A stretch of DNA of 26,955 bases, from assembly GCA_026770585.1 (NCBI GenBank), contig MU647032.1:107326-134280 (forward strand). The letters run 5' to 3'. Within the stretch, counting starts at the first letter, position 1. Every line of letters starts with the position of its first letter. The stretch comes from Baffinella frigidus. Its lineage: Eukaryota > Cryptophyceae > Cryptomonadales > Baffinellaceae. The notes beneath the pieces are model-generated. The model saw only the letters and a program-made list of their open reading frames with translations, made no database searches and was not told the origin of the DNA. Positions 1 to 10,100 of this stretch are shown here, in pieces. The position numbers and the translations under genes are program-made.

Positions 1-90
1 AGAGAGAGAGTGTGTGTGTGAGAGAGAGAGAGATAGAGCGCGAGAGAGAGAGAGATTGAGGGAGAGAGAGAGAGAGAGAGAGCGAGAGGA
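1..90. repeat. (AG)n microsatellite
   Basis: Nearly uninterrupted AG dinucleotides with short TG and CG interruptions at the left window edge. Confidence 0.9.
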
Positions 91-190
91 TGTGATGGTG
101 TGATGCGCCAAGTTCCTAGAGCATCTTCCGCGCCGCGGCATCCAGCTATTCCGTTTTGGTGTTCAGATGGTTGCCTGCAAGTGTGTTATG
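81..190 (-). pseudogene. Possible decayed copy of the next UROD exon
   Basis: On the minus strand a CAG acceptor-like site near 172-175 is followed by a frame reading LDAAARKML, stop, ELGASHHH. This loosely recalls the UROD region before the conserved NLGHG segment, but it contains an in-frame TAG. It may be an acceptor-side exon fragment like the others in this gene, with the intact exon further left outside the window. Weak evidence. Confidence 0.25.
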
Positions 191-229
191 CCGTCAGCAG
201 TCAAAAGGAGTAGTCAAAAGGTTGAGGAT

Positions 230-308
230 CTAGGGTTTAGGGTTTGGGGTTTAGGGTTTAGGATTTAGGGCATCGGGTTTCTGGTTTCGGGTTTCGGGTT
301 TCGGGTTT
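230..308. repeat. Degenerate telomere-like repeat block (TTTAGGG then TTTCGGG)
   Basis: Tandem TTTAGGG-like heptamers pass into TTTCGGG-like heptamers on the plus strand, inside the UROD gene, so the transcript carries the C-rich strand. Confidence 0.85.
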
Positions 309-313
309 ATTGC

Positions 314-520
314 CCCTGCAACAGTCCCAGCGCCCTTCTTGAGGAGCGCGACGTCAAAGTTGACTATTCTCAAGCTGACATGCTGGGTGTGCGGTACAAA
401 TCCGCTATCTTTTCTACCCCAAAGCGCCCGGGCTCACCAAATCGGTGAGTCCCAACAGACGGAGACACAGCTAGAAAGGGGGCTTTTGCCCCTTCAACAG
501 GTCTAACGCCCTTCTCGTCG
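314..520 (-). repeat. Two donor-side fragment copies of UROD exon 14
   Basis: Copies lie at about 314-362 (encoding [13 protein letters not shown]) and 489-520. Each keeps the 3' part of the exon and the following donor, GTTGCAGGGG or GTTGAAGGGG. The real donor reads GTTGAAGAGG. The exon 5' part and acceptor are absent. Both lie downstream of the real exon (746-832) in transcript direction. Confidence 0.75.
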
Positions 521-532
521 CACTACTTTAGG

Positions 533-730
533 TTTAGGACTTGGGGTTTCGGGTTCCAGGTTTCGGGTTTCGGGTTTCGGGTTCCGAGTTTCGGGTTCCG
601 GGTTTCGGGTTCCGGGTTTCGGGTTCCGGGTTTCGGTTTCCGGGTTTCGGTTTCCGGTTTCCGGGTTCCGGGTTCCGGGTTTCGGATTCCGGGTTCCGGG
701 TTTCGGTTTTCGGTTTTCGGGGTTCGGGTT
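533..730. repeat. TTTCGGG/TTCCGGG heptamer array
   Basis: About 190 bp of degenerate GGGTTTC / GGGTTCC units. They create spurious long ORFs on both strands, rich in Arg-Asn-Pro on the minus strand and in Gly-Phe-Arg on the plus strand. Confidence 0.9.
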
Positions 731-745
731 TCGTGCCTCTTCAAC

Positions 746-1111
746 AGTCCCCTCGCCCTTCTTGAGGAGAGCGACATCGAAGTTCCCCTGCAGCGACGAG
801 ACGCCTTTCGACAGGTTCGGGGGAGTCGCCGCCTGCAAGACGTGCGGGGAGCTTTTGTCAGGGTCAAATCGAGGCAACCTTGGAGGAAGCGTTTTAGGGG
901 TCGAATGGCGGCCTTCTTGTGGGAAGCGTTGAGGGTTGTGTGGAGCGCTATTCCGGCAGAGCCTGCGTGTTTTCGGGGGTTCCATGGTGCCGTCATGGAA
1001 TAACATACTCTCTCTCTCTCTCTCGCACAATAACATCCTCTCTCTCTCTCGCTCTCTCGCACAATAACATCCTCTCTCTCTCTCTCGCACAATAACATCC
1101 TCTCTCTCTCC

Positions 1112-1144
<33 letters not shown>

Positions 1145-4100
1145 GCACGAGAGGTTCGGGGGAGTCGCCGCCGACTCTCTGCGTGCGGGGGGGCGTTTGA
1201 GATCTATCCCTTAAGTGGCGATGCGGTCAAAGTTGACCGCCAAGAGGTCCTAGGCAGGTTCTAGGGCCCTACGGTAGGGCGTATGAGCCTACTGGCCACT
1301 TGAGGGATAGGCATGGGTCCTGCGCGCAGACGCACGGCAAGAGGCTCCTGACATCACGGCTGTTGGCCCACTCAGCAACCACCGGGTGCTTCACGGATAC
1401 AGTCTATCTAAACTATTTTACTAGAATCTTATCCATTGCACTGGACTCTAACCGCTTTTGCCCCGGATTTTCGGGGGGAAGGGAACTCGGCCGCTGCCAA
1501 GTGGATTGCTGAAGTCTGGAGCCACCGAACGTTTTAAGTTCGCGAGGTAGGGTCGAATACACGCTGGAATCCGCCAAGATTCGTGCGGGGGGCTCGTAAC
1601 CTGAACAGCGTTCTAGCTCTGTCCCACTTGATTTGGGCTCCTCATCAATGCCCCCCCCCCCATTTCCAATGTGAATTTTGCCCCCCCCCCCAGGAAATTC
1701 ACATGTGAATTTCACAGAGCTTTACGTTGGCGAGTGCCAAAGCGCGAGGCGCGCTCCTTGGCGAGAGCTTCCCACCAAACCACACAGCGGGCTTCGAAGG
1801 GATTTTCGGGCTCTGAAGCCCGAGTTTCCGTTACCTTATCGGTAGGAACCCCCCCTATGTCTCTACGGATTGCCTACCGTAGGGTCCTAGGTCTTATCGC
1901 CTAAGGGTTATTCGAAATCCCTCTGAAGCCTGCTGTGTGGAACCTTCACGGGAGGACCAAATCGTCGATTTTAAGACCTCAGATTTACCCGGCAGAGGGG
2001 TGAGATCTAACCCCTTTGTCAAAGGAAAGTGGCTCCAAAAACTCATCGATTTGGTCCGATTGTAAGGGTTGGTGGTCACCGCACGGTGAATTGCAAATCG
2101 CCGGTTATGCACGAAAAAGTTCCGTTTATTGAGAGGGGCATGTATGGACAATAGATATTTATGGGGGTTCGTAACCTGATCAGCGTTGGCGAGAGCCTCA
2201 ACGCGCCGTGTATGCAGGGCAAACCGCCGTTTATGCAGGGAAAAGTTCCGTTTATTTAGAGGGGATGCCGTTTATTGATACCAAATATTTATGGCGGGGG
2301 GGGTCATCAAATGGGCGGCGTTGGCGAGGGCCACGCAGCGCCGTTGTTCGGGGGATGCTCCCCTCGTTCGCAACAGGTCGAGGGTTCACACGGAGCTAGG
2401 GGAGGGGCTCACAACCTGTTTATGGAGGGGGGCGCAGGACAGGTAAGCGCCGGTTATGGGGGAAGGGCTTGTAACCTGAGCGGCGTTGGCGAGGGCCACG
2501 CGCGTCGGGGCCCGCTCCGTCTGCGTATCCATCGTCACCTGCGTCCCGGAACATAGGAGTTTGGGCCTCAGAATGTGATGGATGAAAATCCGTGGGGCCA
2601 GCCAACCCGGAGTCTATTAGTCTCTGCAACGCCACTCCGGTCATGCTAAACGGGGTTGTATCCCCGGAGAGTCGCTGCGTCTGCGTGTCCATCGTCACCT
2701 GCCGTCCGGGTTTGAGGTTGCACGGTTGCAAGCTTTAGGGTTAAGCACCGACACGTGCACGACGAATTTGTTGGGGGCGAGGGCGGACCAGCGTCCTGAA
2801 AAAAGGGGGTTAGGCCTTTGCAACGCCCCCCGGCTTTCGGGTTTCAGGTTTCGGGTTCAGGGACGGGTTTCGGGCTTCGGTTTCAGGGTTTCGGGTTTCG
2901 GGTTTGGGGGTTCGGGTTCCGGGGCGGACCACGTCGTAGCCGGCCTGCTGGAGGTCTGCGAGCGCGTACGCTGGAGGTCGACAAGCGCGTACGTGGCGCC
3001 CCGCGCGGGAACGCCATCAGGGGCACCGTCGGGTTCGCATATGGAAACACATTTAATCCACACCAGCTTTTTGCTGTAAAAAAAACATGAGGTGCTTTCT
3101 GGCGACAAATCCGTCCAATCGACGAATAACCTTCTAATGAGGAGAGGAGGATGGACCACGTCGTAGCCGGCCTGCTGGAGGTCTGCGAGCGCGTACGTCG
3201 CGCCACGCGGGAACGCCATCAGCGGCACCGTCGGGTGCCTGATGTGCGGGTGCGGGTTTTGGGTTTTGGGTTTTGGGGTTTGGGGTTTGGGGTTTGGGGT
3301 TTGGGGGTTGGAGTGTCGGGTTCCGGGCTTCGGCACCTCGCGGGGCATTGCGGTTTCGGGTGCCGCGTTTCGTGTTTCGAAGGGTGTAGGGTGTACGGTG
3401 TAGGGTTTACGGTGTGGGGTGTGTGGTGTGTGGTATGTGGTGTGTGGTGTGTGGTGTGTGGTGTGTGGTGTGTGGTGTGTGGTGTATAGTGTATGGCGTA
3501 GGGTGTGGTGTAGGGTGTAGGGTGTAAGGTGTAGGGTGGTGAGGTGTAGGGTGGTGTAGGGTGTAGGGTGCAGGGTGTAGGGTGTAGGGTGCAGGGTTCA
3601 GGGCGTAGGGTGTAGGGTGTAGGGTGGGACCTCTCGTGGAGCTGCTTGGCGATGCTGACCATGCACGGCATCGCGTACTTGTAGAACGACTCCTTCGAGA
3701 TGAACATCCCCATCGCCTCAAACACCTGTAGGGTTTAGAGTTTAGGGTTTAGAGTTTAGGGTTTAGAGTTCAGGGTTTAGAGTTTAGGGTTTAGAGTTTA
3801 GGGTTTAGAGTTTAGGGTTTAGGGTTTAGGGTTTAGAGTTTAGGGTTCAAACATCGTTTAGGGTTCAGGGCCTCACACACCGTTCAGGGTTTGGGATATT
3901 CGTGTGAACAACCCTATGCCTCTCTGTATAAACAACCCTATGCCCCGGCCTACCAAGAATCCTGAAGATTATCCACATAGCGTACTGATAGAAGGATTCC
4001 TTCAAAATAAACACCCCCATCGCCTCGAAAACCTGGTTTGGGGGTTCGTTATCCTGATACACCTGCTGCATTCGCCCACCAAATTTTCTTTTACTTATTA

Positions 4101-7100
4101 AATCTGTGGCGTTGTACCATTTTGAGCTAGCGTGAATATCTGCCCGAGCTGACCTCAAGAATCTCGGCACCCTCGTCAGACTCTGGCATCTGGCCTATCA
4201 AATCTGCTTGGACAAATTAAATATACGGTACCACACGAGGATGCTAGATGGGCCTATTCAAAACCGAACATATAAAGTCTTGACTTAACAAAAGTCCAAA
4301 TTTGTACCAGGATAAGGTAAAAGTAACATCGCGCCTGGCATATTTTTTTCCGGGCACGAGGTTACTTTACCTTATCCTGGTACAAACGTTCACAACCCCA
4401 CGTGTAAATAGGCTCCTCTAGCATTCTCGAGTGGTAGTCTAGTCTACGAACGCTAGCCTAAGCAAACCGGGTGTGTCCAACACCCCAGATGGTACCACAT
4501 CTAAAACATCACGGTACAAACTCATAATAAACCCTCAACATTACACCCTGAACAGAACCTGGAGGATATCCACGCCTGCATCAGCCTGCGCGGACATGAA
4601 TTCGTCGTTTTGTACCAGGACGGTAGTGTATATCACATGTAGCGACTATAAAACTACATGTAGCAGACGTTTTGTACCAAGAACGCGGTGTATAATAGAT
4701 GTATAGGTGTATAATAGTTGTATATAGGACCTGGAGGATGTCGGCGCCCGCGTCCGCCTGCGCGGACATGTAGTCCACCACCACCTGATTTCGGGTTTCG
4801 GGTTTGACGAACAACCCGAGTGTTGAGTGTTTAGTGTTTAGTGTTTAGTGTTTAGTGTTTAGGGAGTAGGGTTCAGGGTTTCGGGTTTCGGGTTTTGGGT
4901 TTCGGGGTTAACGAATAATCCGAGTGTTTAGTGTTGAGTGTTTAGTGTTTAGTGTTAAGCGTTTAGTGTTGAGTGTTTAGGGAGTAGGGTTCAGGGTGGA
5001 GGGTGTGGGGTGAGGATGTCGAGCAGCTCCTGCGCCTCCTTCGGGTGCTCCTTCAGCCACCGCTCCCCCTCCTGAAAAATCAGACAGGGTTAGGGTTTAA
5101 CAGTGTTGAAAGGCGGTTGAACCCTAACTCCGAACGCTAAGCTGTAGACCCGTGAAGCGTTTGCGCCGCCTTCGGGAGTTTCTTCAGCCACCACTCCCCC
5201 TCCTGGGTTTAGGGTTTAGGGTTTAGGGTTTAGGGTTTAGGGTTTAGGGTTTAGGGTTCAGGTTGTAGGGTCCTTGAGCCACCGCTCCCCCTCCTGCAAA
5301 ATGGGATGGATCGGGTGTAATGGGATTGTAGAAAGGACCCGCAGCTCAAAGCACTGAACCCTCACGCCATGGAGCCGCCATGTAGTACAATGACAGTTGA
5401 CCAATCCGTTCTTTTTTGCTGGTACGAACCCTGCGCGGTTGAGTCATCGCCCCGGTACAAACCCTGCGCGTTCAGTCAACAGGCGCGTAACCTGACAAGT
5501 ACTGAGGGGCTCAAAACCTCCTGGTTCTTCTTGGAGGATCCGCCGACCATGTAGTACATGAGCGTCCACGGCGCCGCGCTGAACCCGATCAGCGGCACCT
5601 GCAAACACAAACATTATCACTTGTCACCTGCCGTGGTCTAGCAGGACCATAACCTGTTGTGACCTCTCTGGGCACCTAGTTTCGGACACAGGTTGAGGAA
5701 CAAAGAGCAAATTCGTAACAGGGAGTGATTTTGCTCAGACCCTGAGGGGGCATGTAGTAGATGAGGGTCTAACGCTCATGCCCTGCATGCCCCCCCTTCG
5801 TGTATGGCACAGAATCACCACCCTCTCTTGAACACAATCATAACCTGTCTTTCTTCCTCAACCCTAACCCGATCAGCGGCACCTTCGGGACTAGGGTTGC
5901 GGGTTTAGGATTCAGGAAGAAAGACAGGTTATGATTGTGTTGAAGCGAGGGTGGTGATCCTGCGCCATACCCGAAGAGGGGGCATGCAGGGCTTGAGCGT
6001 CAACAGGGCCGCGCTGAACCTGATCAAGGGCACCTGGTATACAAAAACAGGTTATGATATATACGAAAACTGGTTATTCTTCCAGAGAAACACGGAAACA
6101 GGTTATGATATATATATATGCGAAATCGGGTGATGATTCCAGAGGAATGCGAAACAGGTTGTGATTCTGACCATGCAGTACATGAGCGTCCACGGCGCCG
6201 CGCTGAACCCGATCAAGGGAATCTGGGTTCGGAACCAGGGTGAGAAATGAAGACAGGTTATGTTTCTTCTCCAGAGCAGATTTTGCAGAACCTGGAGCAG
6301 AATCCGAGAGGCCACACAGCGGGCTACGAAGGGAGTTTCGGCCCATTTCGGGCCGACTTTTCGTTACCTTATCCGTAGGAGCCCCCCTATGTCCCTACGG
6401 TATTGCCTACCCTAGGACCTAGGGACTTTTCACCAGGGGACTAATCAAAATCTCTTCGAAGTCCGCTGAGTGGAATATACCAACATGTTGTGGAGCCATA
6501 GAGACTCCTCCTCGCTTTACAGAGGGGCCCAGCGGCTCCGAAACAACAGGCTGTGATCCTGTTCCGCACCCCAGGGAGGCCCCAACCGGGGTCCCGAATC
6601 ATCTTCAGTGTACTATTTTGGGGCGAAACGTTTCGATATATTTGGGGGGGCACCTTGTTCTTGAGCTCGACCTTGATGAACTTGACAGCCTACAGCACAA
6701 CACGTGCGAGAGCTTATCCCCCACGTCGGGATTTTTAAATGTTTTCGTACCACAGCGTTTTAACTTTGTACCACAACCCCAAACTAAAATTGACTTGTTG
6801 GCGGGTTTGGGGGCGACCTTGTCCTTGAGCTCGACCTTGATCAGCTTGACGGCCTCCAACACGTGCGAGAGCTTGTCCTTCACGTCAATCGTCTGCTCGC
6901 GAGAGAGAGGGTTTCTTCTCAGAAAAGCATGCCACGCCAGGGCACTCGAAACATCCATTTTTGACATCTTTCAAGAGACATTTCTTGAATCCCTCAGTCA
7001 ACCACGTCAGATCCCACGTGGATAAGGCGTCGGTTTCCCTCGATCAATCTGGCGTGGTGCGGATCTTTTCACAAACCCGTGCGGTAGAAAGCCATGTGTG

Positions 7101-10100
7101 CAACAGACTACGGTATTTCGGGGACTCTGGGACCACGGAACTGACTACGAATAGCCACACGGTGGACAACGGACCTTTCAACAAAAGTCAACTTGCCCTG
7201 AGATGATTAACTTTAAGGATTTTCTGGTGCAAATTCGGTCACGTAACACCCCAGAATCCGGCCCCAAATTCAAATCCGAGACCCTCGAAGCCCACCGAGT
7301 AGGTCCTGGGGCCCCGCGATTGGAAAGGACCTCTGAGAGCATGTCCTTCACGTCAGTCTCATCTCGGAAGATAACTGAATCAGTTCCTTTTCAATAGGAG
7401 GTTGAATAGGAGAAATTAGTTGGGGCGTAATAAATTTAATTAGGCCTCCTAATTAAATGGAAACGCTAATTAGGGAACTGATTCAGTTATCTTTCGAGAT
7501 GAAATCGACTGCTCGCGCGACAGGCGTTGTGTTCCCAGTCGCCTTTCTCGCTCCAGCATGGACGGGTTTGTACCGCAACCCCAGCATGTCAACTTAAGAA
7601 TCGTCGGTCAAGTGAGAGCGTGTCCGTCACGGGGATCGTCGAGACCCGCGAAAGTCGCTACACAAAAGCTCACTTGTCAAGGGACTAGGTTTTAAATTGG
7701 GGGCTCCAGCATTCTCGAGTGAAGGGTCATTCGCACGGGACCACTGCCCAGGAGTGCGGCGGACACGCGCGCGAAAGGAGGTTCAGGCGGTCCAGATTTA
7801 CCTCACCCTGGGGCCCTCCGTGGACGCGGACCTTATGGTTTAGTTGGAAACGCACCTTAGGACCTGCGACTACGAATAGGTCCTGGGGCCCCGCGAGCTG
7901 TTTGTGGAAACAGACCTTTGCGTTGAGGTTTTAGAGATTGGGGGTTTGGGTTTAGGATTTAGGATTTCGCAAACGGACCTTCGGGATGCGGGCCTGGAGG
8001 TCCTCAGGCCCGGTCAGCGGATTCTCCAGGATCCAACCCCGAAACCCGAAACCCGAAACTCCGACGCTCTCGAGCGAAGCGGGAACTACTAAAAAGGTCT
8101 CGAGCGAAGAGGGGGCACCTAAAGACGACTTTCAGTGGTTAGGGTTTGAGGGTTGAGGGATGAGGGAACGGACCTTCGGGATGCGAGCCTGGAAGTCCTC
8201 GGGCCCGGTCAGCGGGTTCGGGACCAGAATGCCTGCCAAAAAAAAAACTTCATTTATGGACATCTTAATTAACACGATAAGAATGCCCAGGGGACCCACT
8301 TCATTTATGGACATCTGAATCAACACGATGAGAATGCCTGCCCAGGGGCTCGTCCCGGTGAGCGGGTTCGGGACAAGAATGCCTATCCCAAAAGAAAGAC
8401 AGCCGTTAATTTATTGAAATCTTATCTAAGACGACAAGAATCCCCCCCCCAAAAAACAAATACTGTTATTTATGGAAATCTTAATGAATCAACAGGAATG
8501 CCTGTTTGAAAGGAAGGGAACGGCTTATTTAGTGAAATCTGAATAAGACAAGAATGCCTGCCCAAGGAAGTCCTCGGGCCCGGTGAGCCATTCTGGTTCG
8601 GGACCAGAATGCCTCTGCCAAAAAGGAAAGAGGATACTTCATTTAGTGAAATCAGAAAACGGGTGTTTCGGGTCAGGATGCATGCCAAAAAACAATAGAC
8701 CCGCTCGTTTAGTGAAAGCTTGGATGAGATAAGCATGCCTGAAAAGACAAAAAAGTTCATTTATGGGAATCTTAATTAACACGACACGAATGCCTGCCAA
8801 CAAGAAAAGAGAACAGCTCGTTCTGAAGATCTTAACACGACGAGAATGCCTGCCTCAAAAGAAAGAGAACCGTTCAGGCATGGAAATTTGAACACGGCCA
8901 GAATGCCTGCCAAAAAGGAAAGACACCCGTTCATTTTTGGAAATGTTGATACGGCAAGAATGCCGGCTGTTGAAAGAGGAACATTTTATGGAAATCTGGA
9001 CACGACTCGAATACCTGCACAAAAGAAAGAGATCCTCCCGTTTCTAGAAATTTTAAAACAACAAGAAAGAGACCCGCTCGTTGATCGAAATCTGAAAACG
9101 GCCGCGGGAAGCCTAGGTTCAAACCTCAACCCCGAGACCCCACACCCTACACCCTACATCCCAAACCCTAAATCCCAAAACCGAAACCATAAACCCGAAG
9201 AGCAGGGGGAGGCGTCAGGACAGAATGCTCAGATTTATGCCATTTCCGGTTACCTTATCCGTAGGAGCCCCCCCTATGTCCCTACGGATTGCCTACTGTA
9301 GGGTCCTAGGTCTTATCGCTTATGGGTTACTCGAAATCCCTTCAAAGTCCGCTGTGTGGGTGCAAACCCCAAACCCCAAACTCTAAAACACAAACCCTAA
9401 CTAAACCCTAAAACCGAAGAGGAGGTGAGGCAATGGGACAGAAGCCGGAAGCACCAAAACATCATGCTCGGGGTTCACTCTGGAACTCGGACACATTGTG
9501 GGGGTACACTCGTTGAGTTTCGGTTTCTAAGATTATTTCGCCGCCACCAGCCACACAGTGGACTACGGACCTTTCATCAAAAGTCAACTTACCCTGTGGG
9601 TAGTTGTCTTGAAGGATTTTCTAATGTAAACTTTGTCACGTTACTACTAAATCTAGGGGTCCCGAAACCCTCGAAGCCCACCGTGTGGTTCACGCAAATC
9701 GTGCTCGCGTTTTGGACTTACCAGTGAGTGTCACAAAGTGTTTCGAAATGTGAGATGCAGCGGGGACTGGAAATAGCTCAAACAAACACAGCTTCTGTGG
9801 GAAGAAATGCATGGAGTGCATGGAGGCCGTGTTGGAACTAATAAAGGTCTCTCTCTCTCGGAAACAGGAGGAGCAGGTTCAGGGTTTCGGGTTCAGGGTG
9901 CAGGGTTCAGGGTTAAGGGTTTAGGGTTTAGGGCTGAGGGTTCACGGCTGAGGGCTTAGAGCTTAGGATGCAGGGTTCAGGGTTTAGGGTGTAGGTTGTA
10001 GGGTGTAGGGTTTAGGGTTTAGGGTTTAGGGTGTAGGGTTTAGGGTACCCTTGCCACCCGGCATCTCGACTTGGATCCCCAGAGCCTCCAAACCCATCTC

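Larger units (their letters stand above)
1595..2343 (-). repeat. Donor-side fragment copies of UROD exon 13
   Basis: Copies at about 2309-2343, 2171-2208 and 1595-1611/1728-1745 match the last third of exon 13 (plus-strand core GCGTTGGCGAGGGCCACGC). The middle and leftmost copies keep the CAG|GTTAC donor; the donor is lost in the 2309 copy. The leftmost copy appears split at 1611-1728 by an inserted family-H-like element, because the sequence resumes as ACGTTGGCGAG. Confidence 0.65.

Noticed and set aside
541-765. Plus-strand ORF of [13 protein letters not shown]-type repeats
   Set aside because: Pure heptamer-repeat translation; no conserved domain.
503-1098. Two minus-strand ORFs of 195 and 191 codons rich in Arg, Asn, Pro and Glu
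   Set aside because: They are translations of the TTTCGGG and CT repeats; only the part at 746-832 in one frame is a real exon (UROD exon 14).
1897-2151. Short ORFs within MITE-like elements as transposase remnants
   Set aside because: The ORFs differ between copies of the same element and show no conserved residues, as expected for non-autonomous elements.
2932-3045. Taking this as the functional UROD exon 12 instead of 3157-3238
   Set aside because: It lacks the CAG acceptor and contains an internal duplication that breaks the frame.
3219-3725. 168-codon minus-strand ORF with Thr-Pro-His repeats
   Set aside because: It joins the genuine UROD exon 11 to intronic repeat read-through; splicing at 3631 is required by the family alignment.
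8220-9060. CRISPR-like array of regularly spaced repeats
   Set aside because: Units are degenerate, repeat and spacer are not distinct, and the context is a eukaryotic intron; the core is a splice acceptor.
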